64,000 bases of DNA from assembly GCF_900105925.1 (NCBI RefSeq), contig NZ_LT629791.1, positions 4,806,001 to 4,870,000 on the forward strand. The letters are read 5' to 3'. Each line of letters starts with the position of its first letter. Position 1 is the first letter of the stretch. A program made the position numbers and the translations under genes. Below the pieces are notes generated by a model that was given only the letters and a program-made list of their open reading frames with translations, did no database searches and was not told the DNA's origin. Shown here one piece after another: positions 25,563 to 33,730 of this stretch. The stretch comes from Jiangella alkaliphila. GTDB taxonomy: Bacteria > Actinomycetota > Actinomycetes > Jiangellales > Jiangellaceae.

Positions 25563-26357
25563 GTGCGGATCGCGGTGACCGGGGCGAGTGGACGGGTGGG
25601 CGGCCAGGTCGCCGAGCTGCTGGCGGCCGAGCCCGGCCACGAGGTGGTCGCGCTGGTGCGCCCGTCGAGCAGGTACGTCCCGCCGGCCGGCGTGACCGTC
25701 GCGGCGGCGGACTACGGCGACCCGGCGTCGCTGCACGCGGCGCTGAAGGGCGCCGACACGCTGGTCTTCGTGTCCAGCGACGGCCACGCGGCCACCGTCA
25801 TGCTGCACCACGTCAACGTCGTGCGGGCCGCCGCCGAGACCGGGGTCGGGCACGTCGTCGCGCTGAGCGGGCTGGACGTCGACGTCGAGTCGCCGTTCTG
25901 CTACGCGGTCACCAACGGGCACACCGAGGAGCTGCTGGCCGCGAGCGGCTGCGGCCTCTCGCTGGCGCGCGCCTCGGTGTACACCGAGTTCTTCGCCGGG
26001 CTGGTCCGCGGCGCACGGCGCGGCGACGAGGTCCGGCTGCCGGCCGGCGACGCCCGGGTGTCGCTGGTCGCGCGGGCCGACGTCGGGCGGTCGCTGGCCG
26101 CGCTGGCGCTGCGCCCGCCGTCGAACCGGCACCACGACCTCACCGGCCCCGCGGCGCTGGACCTCGCCGAGATCGTCGCCGCCCTCGAGCCCGGCGCCCG
26201 CTACGTCGATGTCCCACCGGCCGAGTACGTCGCCGCCCTGCTGGACGGCGGCGAGACGTCCTGGTGGGCGCACGCCTACGCGACGATGCTGGAGTCCATC
26301 CGGCTCGGCCGCTGGGCCACCGTGAGCGACGAGGTCGCCGCGCTCACCGGCGGCTGA
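25563..26357 (+). CDS. NmrA/QOR2-like NAD(P)-binding protein
   Basis: This 264-residue atypical short-chain dehydrogenase opens RIAVTGASGRVGGQVAELL (dinucleotide-binding GxxGxxG) and has an NmrA-like body with LVRPSSRY (basic, NADP-preferring) and VALSGLDVD. Members act as NADPH-dependent quinone reductases or redox sensors. TAAGGT (25551-25556) is 6 nt before GTG 25563, so it is leaderless. Its end overlaps the convergent FAD reductase gene by 14 nt. Confidence 0.85.
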   Translation: MRIAVTGASGRVGGQVAELLAAEPGHEVVALVRPSSRYVPPAGVTVAAADYGDPASLHAALKGADTLVFVSSDGHAATVMLHHVNVVRAAAETGVGHVVALSGLDVDVESPFCYAVTNGHTEELLAASGCGLSLARASVYTEFFAGLVRGARRGDEVRLPAGDARVSLVARADVGRSLAALALRPPSNRHHDLTGPAALDLAEIVAALEPGARYVDVPPAEYVAALLDGGETSWWAHAYATMLESIRLGRWATVSDEVAALTGG

Positions 26358-27741
26358 CGACCTGCGCCGGCAGCAGGTGCTCGCGGACCCACGCCTGGGT
26401 GGCCAGCTGGGTCGCGTCCCACGGTGACCCGAGCGGCGGGGTGTACGACAGGTCGAGCTCGCTGAAGGCGTCGACGGTCATGCCGTGGAACAGCGCGGTG
26501 GCGTAGGTGTCGACGCGCTTGGCGGTCTCGGTGCCGCGCGGCCCGACGAGCTGGGCGCCGAGCAGCAGGCCGGTGCCGGCGTCGCCGGTGATGCGGATGG
26601 CGATCGGCCGCGCACCCGGGTAGTACGCCTTGTGGTCGTCCGGGGTGGCGGTCGTGCTGACCGGCGCGAACCCGGCCGCAGCCGCCTCGTGCTCGCGCAG
26701 TCCCGTGCGGGCGGCCACCAGGTCGAACACCTTCACGACCTGGGTGCCGAGGCTGCCGGCGAACCCGGCCTGTCCGCCGAGCGCGTTCTCGCCGGCGACG
26801 CGGCCCTGCTTGTGCGCGGTGGTGCCCAGCGGCAGGTAGGTGACGCCGAGCTGACGATGATGCGTCACGACGCAGTCGCCGGCGGCCCACACGTGCGGCA
26901 GCCCGGTGGCCATGGTCTCGTCCACGACGACGGCGCCGCGCGGCCCGGTCCGCGCCCCGGCGGCCACGAGCAGGTCGGTGTCCGGCCGCACGCCCACCAC
27001 GACGAGGACGAGGTCGACGTCCCAGGCCAGCGGCTCGCCGTCCGGGCCGGCGCCGTCGACGTGCAGGCCGGACGTGCCGCGGGAGATCGCGGTGACCGTC
27101 GCGCTGGTGTGGACGGTGACGCCGTGCCGGTCCAGCTCGGCATGAACCAGCGCGCCGAGCTCCGGGTTGACGGTCGGCAGCACTTCGGGCAGCATCTCCA
27201 CCTGCGTCACGGCGATCCCGCGCGTGGTCAGGCCTTCGGCCATCTCCAGCCCGACGTACCCGGCGCCGACGATCAGCGCCGTCGACGGCTCGATTCGGTC
27301 CAGGCTCCGCTCCAGCGCGAACGTGTCGCCCATCGAATGCAGCACGTGCACCCCGTCGGCCGCGCCCAGCTCGTCCAGGCCGGCGATCGGCGGGCGCACC
27401 GGGAGCGCACCGGTGCCGACGATCAGCTCGTCGTAGTCCAGCGTCGTCTCGCTGCCGTCGCTCTCGCGCAGCGCCAGCCGCCGCCCGCCGACGTCGATCG
27501 CGGTGGCCAGCGTGTCCAGCCGCAGCCGCATCCCGGTCGCCTCGAGGTCGGCGTGGGTGCGGTGGGCCAGGTTCGACCAGTGGCCCACCTCGCCGGAGAG
27601 GTAGTACGGGATGCCGCAGATGGAGAAGTTCGGGTAGGCGTCGGCGACCACTACGGTCACGTCCGCGGACGGGTCCAGCTCGCGGGCGCGCAGCGCGGCG
27701 GAGATGCCGGCGTCGCTCCCGCCGATGGCGACGATGTGCAC
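26344..27741 (-). CDS. FAD-dependent CoA-disulfide-reductase-type oxidoreductase
   Basis: This 465-residue protein belongs to the pyridine nucleotide-disulfide oxidoreductase family. It has an N-terminal FAD site VAIGGSDAGISAALRAR, active-site NFSICGIPYY with a single Cys (C42) as in CoA disulfide reductase, NADH site VGAGYVGLEMAEGL, ATG-type GDCV motif and a C-terminal dimer domain. It follows the aquaporin gene by 11 nt and so belongs to the arsenic operon. A role in thiol or arsenic redox chemistry is inferred from context. GTG 27741 has GAGAGG upstream. Confidence 0.85.
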   Translation of the reverse strand: MHIVAIGGSDAGISAALRARELDPSADVTVVVADAYPNFSICGIPYYLSGEVGHWSNLAHRTHADLEATGMRLRLDTLATAIDVGGRRLALRESDGSETTLDYDELIVGTGALPVRPPIAGLDELGAADGVHVLHSMGDTFALERSLDRIEPSTALIVGAGYVGLEMAEGLTTRGIAVTQVEMLPEVLPTVNPELGALVHAELDRHGVTVHTSATVTAISRGTSGLHVDGAGPDGEPLAWDVDLVLVVVGVRPDTDLLVAAGARTGPRGAVVVDETMATGLPHVWAAGDCVVTHHRQLGVTYLPLGTTAHKQGRVAGENALGGQAGFAGSLGTQVVKVFDLVAARTGLREHEAAAAGFAPVSTTATPDDHKAYYPGARPIAIRITGDAGTGLLLGAQLVGPRGTETAKRVDTYATALFHGMTVDAFSELDLSYTPPLGSPWDATQLATQAWVREHLLPAQVVSRR

Positions 27742-27752
27742 GAGCGTTCCTC

Positions 27753-28433
27753 TCAGATGCGGACGGGTGTGGGCACGGGGTACAGGACGAGGACGAGCAG
27801 GACGCCGACGGCGCCACCCACCAGTTGGGCGCCGACGAAGGGCAGCACCGACGACGGCGCGATGCCGGCAAAGGTGTCGGTGAACATCCGCCCGACGGTG
27901 ACGGCCGGGTTGGCGAACGACGTCGAGCTGGTGAACCAGTACGCCGCCCCGATGTAGGCGCCGACCGCCGGCGCGACCACCGCGGCACGGCCGGAACGGA
28001 CCAGCGCGAAGATCAGCAGCACCAGCCCGGCCGTCGCGACCACCTCGCCGGCCAGCAGGCCGGTTCCGGTGCGCTCGGTCGTCGCCATCGCAGCGTCGAC
28101 GGAGAACATGACGTTCGCCAGCAGCGCCCCGACGATCCCACCGGCACCCTGCGCGACCACATACGCCGCCAGCTCGGCGCCGGACAGCCCGCCGCCCGAC
28201 CGGCGGCCCAGCCACCAGTCCGCCACCGACACCACCGGGTTGAAGTGCGCGCCGGACACCGGCCCGAACAGCAGGATCAACACCGCCAACCCCAGCACGG
28301 TCGCCGTGCTGTTCTGCAGCAGCTGCAGGCCCACGTCGTCCGGGGACAGCCGCTCGGCGGCGATCCCGGAGCCGACCACGACAGCGACCAGCAGACCTGT
28401 GCCGAGGAACTCGGCGAGCAAGCGTCGATGCAT
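27753..28433 (-). CDS. aqpS: MIP-family aquaglyceroporin (AqpS-like)
   Basis: This 226-residue channel protein has six membrane segments and the two half-helix motifs HFNPVVS and FANPAVT (first NPV instead of NPA). In ars operons such channels let arsenite made by arsenate reductase leave the cell down its gradient, as described for Sinorhizobium AqpS. It is divergent from the ArsR-ArsC fusion and shares its operator region. ATG 28433 or GTG 28436 may start it. Confidence 0.87.
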   Translation of the reverse strand: MHRRLLAEFLGTGLLVAVVVGSGIAAERLSPDDVGLQLLQNSTATVLGLAVLILLFGPVSGAHFNPVVSVADWWLGRRSGGGLSGAELAAYVVAQGAGGIVGALLANVMFSVDAAMATTERTGTGLLAGEVVATAGLVLLIFALVRSGRAAVVAPAVGAYIGAAYWFTSSTSFANPAVTVGRMFTDTFAGIAPSSVLPFVGAQLVGGAVGVLLVLVLYPVPTPVRI

Positions 28434-28462
28434 CACGGCGTCAGCTTGACGGCTCGCTTTAA

Positions 28463-28478
28463 CTCAGTCAAGATTGAG
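28463..28478. promoter_or_regulatory. ArsR operator between aqpS and the arsR-arsC fusion
   Basis: CTCAGTCAAGATTGAG is an imperfect 16-bp dyad (12 of 16 positions symmetric) 3 nt upstream of ATG 28482. It overlaps the likely -10 AAGATT (28470-28475), so repressor binding would block a leaderless transcript. Confidence 0.65.
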
Positions 28479-28481
28479 ACA

Positions 28482-29153
28482 ATGAACGTTGAGCGAACTG
28501 CCCTGGAGCGGCGCGCCGCCAAGCACGCGGCGCTGGCCGACCCGTCCAGGCTGCACATCGTCGACGTCCTCAGCCTCGGCGACCGCTCCCCCGGCGAGCT
28601 GCAGGCTGACCTGGGCATGCCGTCGAACCTGCTGGCCCATCACCTCAGGACGCTCGAATCGGCGGGGCTGCTGACGCGCACCAGGTCCGAGGCGGACCGG
28701 CGGCGCAGCTACGTCCGGCTCACGCCCGGCGCGCTCGACGGCCTCGTGCCCGGCGCCGCCGGCGAGGCACACCGGGTCGTGTTCGTCTGCACCGCCAACT
28801 CCGCCCGCTCACAGCTCGCCGCCGCGCTCTGGCGACGGGCCAGCGAGATCCCCGCCGCGTCCGCGGGCACCCACCCGGCCGGCCGCGTCGACCCCGGCGC
28901 CGCCGCCGCGGCCCGGCGGCACCGCTTCGCGCTGCGGGCGACCCGGCCGCGTCGCCTGGCCGACATCGCCGCCGCCGACGACTTCGTCATCACCGTCTGC
29001 GACCACGCCCACGAGGAGCTAGGCGACCTCGGCGGCCTGCACTGGTCCATCCCCGACCCCGTCCGCGTCGGCACCGACGACGCCTTCGACGCCACCGTCA
29101 GCACGCTCGCCCACCGCGTCGACGGACTCGCCGCACGCCTCGCGGCCACCTGA
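28482..29153 (+). CDS. ArsR repressor fused to LMW-phosphatase-type arsenate reductase
   Basis: The protein has 223 residues. The N-terminal winged helix (1-90, HTH around LQADLGMPSNLLAHHLRTLE) is ArsR-like. The C-terminal part (97-223) is low-molecular-weight phosphatase/ArsC-like, with P-loop C103-TANSA-R109-S and an Asp in SIPDPV. The ArsR part contains no cysteine, so the usual arsenite-binding Cys set is absent; the inducer may be sensed by the fused domain. It is divergent from aqpS and followed by a second reductase after 25 nt. The fusion is complete and in one frame. Confidence 0.85.
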   Translation: MNVERTALERRAAKHAALADPSRLHIVDVLSLGDRSPGELQADLGMPSNLLAHHLRTLESAGLLTRTRSEADRRRSYVRLTPGALDGLVPGAAGEAHRVVFVCTANSARSQLAAALWRRASEIPAASAGTHPAGRVDPGAAAAARRHRFALRATRPRRLADIAAADDFVITVCDHAHEELGDLGGLHWSIPDPVRVGTDDAFDATVSTLAHRVDGLAARLAAT

Positions 29154-29178
29154 GGGGCACCCGAGAGGAGCAACCGTC

Positions 29179-29832
29179 ATGACGAACACCGGCGAACGCG
29201 AACCGATCACCCTGGACCAGCAGTACGCCCTCACCACCGCCGCCACCCGGCTGGCCGGCGACTTCGAGGGGACGTTCGGCCAGGAGACGATCGAGCGGTT
29301 CCTGCACACGTCCTACGACCAGTTCGCCGGCCGCGCCGTCGTCGCGAACTTCCTGCCGCTGCTGGCCGAACGCTTCGCCCGCCAGCGACTCACCGCGCTG
29401 GCCCGGGTCGAGGGACGCAGCCACGACGGCCGGCCCACCGTGCTGTTCCTGTGCGTGCACAACGCCGGACGGTCACAGATGGCGCTCGGCTTCTTCCAGC
29501 ACCACGCCGGCGACGACGCCGTCGCGTGGTCCGGCGGCTCCGAGCCCGGCGAGCGGATCAACCCGGTCGCCGTCGCCGCCATGACCGAACGCGGCATCGA
29601 CATCTCCGGCGAGTTCCCCAAGCCCTGGACCGACGAGATCGTCAAGGCCGCCGACGTCGTCGTCACCATGGGCTGCGGCGACGCCTGCCCCGTCTTCCCC
29701 GGCAAGCGCTACGAGGACTGGACCCTCGACGACCCCGCCGGCCAGGACCTCGCGGACGTCCGGCCGATCCGCGACGAGATCGAGCGGCGAGTGCTCACCC
29801 TGCTGGACGAGGTCGGCGTGCGGGCTCGCTAG
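29179..29832 (+). CDS. arsC: Arsenate reductase with N-terminal three-helix domain
   Basis: This 217-residue protein has a helical N-terminal part (10-75, LDQQYALTTAATRLAGDFEG) followed by a LMW-phosphatase fold with LFLCVHNAGRSQMA (C92, R98), VVTMGCGDACPVFPGKRYEDW and DPAG. This two-part layout is that of actinobacterial mycothiol-linked arsenate reductases. It reduces arsenate to arsenite. GAGAGGAG precedes ATG 29179. Its stop overlaps the convergent cation-transporter gene by 4 nt. Confidence 0.9.
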   Translation: MTNTGEREPITLDQQYALTTAATRLAGDFEGTFGQETIERFLHTSYDQFAGRAVVANFLPLLAERFARQRLTALARVEGRSHDGRPTVLFLCVHNAGRSQMALGFFQHHAGDDAVAWSGGSEPGERINPVAVAAMTERGIDISGEFPKPWTDEIVKAADVVVTMGCGDACPVFPGKRYEDWTLDDPAGQDLADVRPIRDEIERRVLTLLDEVGVRAR

Positions 29833-30524
29833 CCGTCGCAGCAGTCGCAGTCCGGTCCGCAGCCGTCCGCCTCCGGGTCGCGCAGCAGCGCGCCGGCCGT
29901 CGTCGCGCAGGCGTCGCCGCGCCAGGCCTCGAGCCCTTCACGGACCGCGAACCCGGCGATGACCAGCGCCGCCAGCGGGTCGGCCCACCACCAGCCGAGC
30001 GCCGAGTTCAGCACCAGGCCGGTCAGCAGCACCGCCGACAGGTAGCTGCAGATCAGCGTCTGCTTCGAGTCGGCGATGACAGCGGCCGAGCCCAGCGCGC
30101 GCCCGGTGCGCCGCTCGGCGTAGGACAACGCCGGCATGACCCCGAGGCTGACGGCCGCGAGGACGATCCCGACGGTGCTGTGGTCGGCGTCGGCGCCGCC
30201 GACGAGGGCGCGGACCGCCTCGAACCCGACGTACGCGGCCAGCGCGAAGAACGAGAACGCGACGATCCGCAGCGCCGTCCGCTCGCGCGTCTCGTGGTCG
30301 CGCCCGGCGAACTGCCAGGCGATCGCGGCGGCCGACACGACCTCGACGACGGAGTCCAGCCCGAACCCGATCAGCGCGGCCGACGACGCCGCCGCGCCGG
30401 CCGAGATCGCGACGACCGCCTCGACCACGTTGTAGCCGATGGTGGTCGCGACGATCAGCCGGACCCGTCGGCGCAGCACCTCGCGCCGGCGCGGATCGGT
30501 CAGCGGCGTGATGGGAAGGCTCAT
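29829..30524 (-). CDS. Cation-diffusion-facilitator-type metal transporter with Cys-rich tail
   Basis: The protein has 231 residues and about five to six membrane segments, with the metal-site motifs GFGLDSVVEVVSA and WWADPLAALVIAG. The C-terminus CGPDCDCCDG is a short Cys-rich tail likely to bind soft metals. It is co-transcribed with the CmtR-like repressor through an ATGA overlap, so the probable substrate is Cd, Pb or a similar metal ion. It lacks the usual long cytosolic CDF domain. Confidence 0.85.
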   Translation of the reverse strand: MSLPITPLTDPRRREVLRRRVRLIVATTIGYNVVEAVVAISAGAAASSAALIGFGLDSVVEVVSAAAIAWQFAGRDHETRERTALRIVAFSFFALAAYVGFEAVRALVGGADADHSTVGIVLAAVSLGVMPALSYAERRTGRALGSAAVIADSKQTLICSYLSAVLLTGLVLNSALGWWWADPLAALVIAGFAVREGLEAWRGDACATTAGALLRDPEADGCGPDCDCCDG

Positions 30525-30853
30525 CGGCAGGAGCACCCCTCGGGCCCACAGCAGTCCGGATCGACCACGAGCACCAGCTCCAGCAACTCGCCCAGCGCCG
30601 CGCCGAGGTGGGCGTCGGCCAGCCGGTACCGCGTCCGCCGCCCCTCCGGCGTCGCCTCGACCAGCCCGCAGCCACGCAGGCAGGTGAGCTGGTTCGACAT
30701 CACCTGACGCGACACCCCCAGCTCGTCGGCGAGGTCGGACGGGAACGCCGGCCCGTCGCGCAGCGCCAGCAGGATCCGCGCCCGCGTTCCGTCGGACAGC
30801 GCGTACCCGAGCCGGGCCAGCGCGTCGGTGTGCGACGCCGTCACCGTGGTCAT
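30521..30853 (-). CDS. cmtR: CmtR-like ArsR/SmtB metal-sensing repressor
   Basis: This 110-residue winged-helix protein has Cys positions in LTCLRGCGLV (C58, C62) that match the DNA-helix cysteines of mycobacterial CmtR, a Cd/Pb sensor. The C-terminus DCCGPEGCSCR supplies further thiols, as does the Cys of CmtR's C-terminal region. It should repress itself and the transporter. TACTGT (30866-30861) is 7 nt before ATG 30853, giving a leaderless mRNA whose -10 lies inside the operator dyad. Confidence 0.9.
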   Translation of the reverse strand: MTTVTASHTDALARLGYALSDGTRARILLALRDGPAFPSDLADELGVSRQVMSNQLTCLRGCGLVEATPEGRRTRYRLADAHLGAALGELLELVLVVDPDCCGPEGCSCR

Positions 30854-30862
30854 GCGACGGAC

Positions 30863-30882
30863 AGTACAGCAATCGCTGTACT
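30863..30882. promoter_or_regulatory. CmtR-like operator dyad
   Basis: AGTACAGC and GCTGTACT form a perfect 8-bp inverted repeat around AATC. The -10 hexamer TACTGT of the repressor gene lies in the proximal arm, so binding would exclude RNA polymerase. Confidence 0.75.
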
Positions 30883-30937
30883 CCCGGCAGCCGGCCGGTG
30901 GAGAGAGTATGCGTGGTCGCGGGGTGACTAGCGGCGG

Positions 30938-32257
30938 TCAGCTGCGACCGGACGGCACCCGCGCCGGCGAGCTCAGCTGCAGCAGCTCGGGCTCCGCCGT
31001 GGCGGCGGCCCCGCAGCAGCCGCCGGCCCCGTCGCCGTCGAACCCGCCCGACCCGCCGCAGACGCCGGACTCGGGCAGCACCAGCTCGACCCGCTCGGCG
31101 GCGGCGTGGTCGCCGGCGAACGCGGCGGCGATGCTGCGGACCTGCTCGTACCCGGTGAGCGCGAGGAACGTCGGCGCGCGGCCGTAGCTCTTCATGCCGG
31201 CGAGGTAGACGCCGGACTCGGGGTGGGCCAGCTCGCGGACACCGTGCGGCGGCACGCTGCCGCAGGAGTGCACGTTCGGGTCGATCAGCGGCGCCAGCCG
31301 AGTCGGCGCCTGCAGCGCCGGGTCCAGCTCCAGACGCAGCTCCGACAGCCAGCTCAGGTCCGGCCGCAGCCCGGTCAGCGCGACGACGTGGTCGACGGCG
31401 TCGACGGTACGGCCGTCTTCGGACGTCAGCGTCAGGCGTCCGTCCGCCCCCGCCTCGACCGCCGCCGTGCGGAACCCCGTCACGACCCGGACGCCGCCGG
31501 CCTCGACCGCCGCGCGAGCCTGCCGGCCGAGCCGTCCGCGAGCCGGCAGCTCATCCGCGTCGCCGCCGCCGAAGGTGTCACCGATGCCACCGCGCCGCAG
31601 GATCCACGTCACCGTTGTGTCACTGTTGTGCCTGGTCAGGGACACGAGGGCGGTCAGGGCGGAATGTCCGCTCCCGGCGACGACGACGTGCCCGCCGGGC
31701 GCCGTGCGCGGGATGCGGTACGTCAGCCGCCCGGCCGCGGCGGCGGCGCGCTCCCCCAGTGCGGGCAGGCCGTCGCCGCCCAGCGGGTTCGGCGCGGTCC
31801 AGGTGCCCGACGCGTCGACGAGGCCGCCGGCGCGCACCCGCTCCTCGCGACCGTCGGCGTGGCGGACGTGGACGGTGAGCGGCTGGCTGTCGCGGCCGTC
31901 GTCGACCATCCGGTCGCGGCCGGTGCGGGCGGCGCCGACGACCTCGACGCCGGTGCGCACCCGGTCGCGGAGCGCGGCGGCCAGCGGGGCCAGGTAGTCG
32001 CGCACCCACTCGGCGCCGGTCGGGTACACGTCGGGCGGCGGCGGGGTCCAGCCGGTCGGTTCGAGCAGCCGCCGGGCCGCCGGCGCGACCAGTTCCGGCC
32101 ACGCGGAGAACAGCCGGACGTGGCCCCACTCCGCGACCGCCGCGCCGGCCTTCGCGCCCCGTTCGTACACGACGACCTCGAGACCGCGCTCGGCCAGTTC
32201 GGCCGCGGCCGCCAGCCCCACCGGGCCGCCGCCGGCCACCACCACCGGATCCGTCAT
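30938..32257 (-). CDS. ArsO-like FAD-dependent flavoprotein
   Basis: This 439-residue protein has an N-terminal FAD site VVVAGGGPVGLAAAAELAER, a second dinucleotide site HVVVAGSGHSALTALVSL and LVDASGTWT. It resembles the ArsO-type flavoproteins found in arsenic clusters. The C-terminus is Cys-rich (ESGVCGGSGG then GGCCGAA). It is divergent from the ArsR-acetyltransferase fusion and shares three operator dyads with it. The substrate is not established; oxidation of an organoarsenical or a thiol is a guess. Confidence 0.8.
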   Translation of the reverse strand: MTDPVVVAGGGPVGLAAAAELAERGLEVVVYERGAKAGAAVAEWGHVRLFSAWPELVAPAARRLLEPTGWTPPPPDVYPTGAEWVRDYLAPLAAALRDRVRTGVEVVGAARTGRDRMVDDGRDSQPLTVHVRHADGREERVRAGGLVDASGTWTAPNPLGGDGLPALGERAAAAAGRLTYRIPRTAPGGHVVVAGSGHSALTALVSLTRHNSDTTVTWILRRGGIGDTFGGGDADELPARGRLGRQARAAVEAGGVRVVTGFRTAAVEAGADGRLTLTSEDGRTVDAVDHVVALTGLRPDLSWLSELRLELDPALQAPTRLAPLIDPNVHSCGSVPPHGVRELAHPESGVYLAGMKSYGRAPTFLALTGYEQVRSIAAAFAGDHAAAERVELVLPESGVCGGSGGFDGDGAGGCCGAAATAEPELLQLSSPARVPSGRS

Positions 32258-32272
32258 GAGCCACTCACTTTC

Positions 32273-32347
32273 ATCGAAGAACGTCGATGGACTGGTGCCG
32301 ACTCTATCGACGAGTGTCGATCCTCGCAACCATCGACATCTGTCGAT
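32273..32347. promoter_or_regulatory. Three tandem ArsR-type operators (ATCGAC-N4-GTCGAT)
   Basis: Dyads lie at 32273-32288 (ATCGAAGAACGTCGAT), 32306-32321 (ATCGACGAGTGTCGAT) and 32332-32347 (ATCGACATCTGTCGAT, perfect arms of 7). They fill the gap between divergent genes. The last abuts TAGACT (32347-32352), the -10 of the leaderless gene at 32360. Confidence 0.8.
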
Positions 32348-32359
32348 AGACTGCGTCGC

Positions 32360-33196
32360 ATGACGACCCTGGCCGCCCCGGCGGCGCTGCTCCCGGCCGA
32401 CTCCGCCGCCGACTACGCCGAGTGCTTCGCCGCGCTCTCCGACCCCACCCGAGTCCGGCTGCTGCACGCCGTCGCCACCTCGAACGGCGGCCTGACCGTG
32501 GGCGAGCTGGCCGAACAGCTCGGCGTCAGCCAGTCGACCTGCTCTCACCACGTGCGCAAACTCGCGGCCGCCCGGTTCGTGCACGTGTCGAAGGTCGGCA
32601 CCAGCACGCGCGTCACCGTCAACGAGGCGTGCTGCACCGGTCTCCCCCACATGGCCGACGTCGTCATGGGCAGCGTCGGCGCGACCCGCCCGTGCTGCCC
32701 CGACGACGTCCCGGCCGACGTCACCGTCCGGGCGCTCGACGACGCGGACTGGCCGGCGGTGCGGCGGATCTACCGCGAGGGCATCGACACCGGCATCGCC
32801 ACCTTCGAGACGTCGGTGCCGCCGAGCACGCGGCTGGCGGCGAAGTGGCTGCCCGGGCACCGCTGGGTCGCCGAGATCGACGGCGCCGTCGTCGGCTGGA
32901 CCTCAGTCGCCCCCGTCTCCACCCGCGACTGCTACCGCGGCGTCGGCGAGACGTCCGTCTACGTCGCCGACGGCGCGCGCGGCCGCGGGGTCGGGAAGGC
33001 GCTGCTGCGGCGGCAGGTGACGGCGGCCGACGCGGACGGGCTGTGGACGCTGCAGACGTCGGTGTTCACCGAGAACCGGGCCAGCCTGTCCCTGCACCAC
33101 CAGGCCGGCTACCGCACCGTCGGCGTCCGCGAGCGCATCGCGCAGCGCGACGGTGGCTGGCACGACACCGTTCTGCTGGAGCGGCGGGCATCATGA
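32360..33196 (+). CDS. ArsR repressor fused to ArsN-like GNAT acetyltransferase
   Basis: The protein has 278 residues. The N-terminal ArsR winged helix (18-85) contains C61 in the recognition region (QSTCSHHV), and the Cys pairs C91-C92 and C112-C113 follow, likely an As(III)-binding set. The C-terminal GNAT domain (about 120-278) carries VRRIYREGIDTGIATFET, SVYVADGARGRGVGKALL and FTENRASLSLHHQAGY, as in phosphinothricin/arsinothricin N-acetyltransferases. It probably controls itself and the ArsO-like gene. ATG 32360 is 7 nt after TAGACT (leaderless). Confidence 0.88.
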   Translation: MTTLAAPAALLPADSAADYAECFAALSDPTRVRLLHAVATSNGGLTVGELAEQLGVSQSTCSHHVRKLAAARFVHVSKVGTSTRVTVNEACCTGLPHMADVVMGSVGATRPCCPDDVPADVTVRALDDADWPAVRRIYREGIDTGIATFETSVPPSTRLAAKWLPGHRWVAEIDGAVVGWTSVAPVSTRDCYRGVGETSVYVADGARGRGVGKALLRRQVTAADADGLWTLQTSVFTENRASLSLHHQAGYRTVGVRERIAQRDGGWHDTVLLERRAS

Positions 33197-33200
33197 GCGC

Positions 33201-33545
33201 ATGACCGCTGCGCTCAGCCCCGCCGACGGCGACGCGACGCTGCGGCTGCCGTGGAGCGACCGCCTGGCCCGCGAGGGCGGCGCGCTGTCCGGGCAGGCGC
33301 TCATGGCCGCCGCCGACACCGCGACGGTCATCGCGTTGAGCGCCGCCCGCGGTGGCTACGGCCCGATGACGACCGTCCAGCAGTCGACGACGTTCCAGCG
33401 GCCGGTCATGGGCGCGGACGTGTTCGTGACGGCTCGCGTCAGCAAGCGGGGACGCACCCTGGCCTTCGTCGACGTCACCATGACCGCCGACGGCGACGAC
33501 CGCCCCGTCGCGAAGGCATCGACGGTGTACGCGCTGCTCGGCTGA
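33201..33545 (+). CDS. PaaI-type hotdog thioesterase
   Basis: This 114-residue single hotdog domain contains GGALSGQALMAAADTATVIAL (the long hotdog helix) and TTVQQSTTFQRPVMG, then KRGRTLAFVDVTM. Members hydrolyse acyl- or aryl-CoA thioesters. It starts 5 nt after the acetyltransferase stop, so they are probably co-transcribed, though a link to arsenic is not evident. A 28-bp perfect hairpin follows. Confidence 0.83.
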   Translation: MTAALSPADGDATLRLPWSDRLAREGGALSGQALMAAADTATVIALSAARGGYGPMTTVQQSTTFQRPVMGADVFVTARVSKRGRTLAFVDVTMTADGDDRPVAKASTVYALLG

Positions 33546-33557
33546 TCTCCTGCGGCG

Positions 33558-33628
33558 CTTTGCAATGAGCACCTATACGCACCACCGGCGGAGTGGCGGA
33601 GTGGTGCGTATAGGTGCTCATTGCAAAG
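33558..33628. terminator. 28-bp perfect hairpin between convergent genes
   Basis: Arms 33558-33585 and 33601-33628 are perfectly complementary over 28 bp with a 15-nt loop. The element stands between the thioesterase and the convergent aldo/keto reductase gene. The stem is unusually AT-rich for this region (TTTGCAATGAGCACCTATAC). Confidence 0.65.
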
Positions 33629-33730
33629 GCGTCAGAACGACTGCAGGCCCCCGCCGCCCCAGGCCCACCGGAGCGCACCCAGCCGGGCCGGTCCCGTGGC
33701 CGCCACCGTGCAACCCGCCGCCGGGGCACG

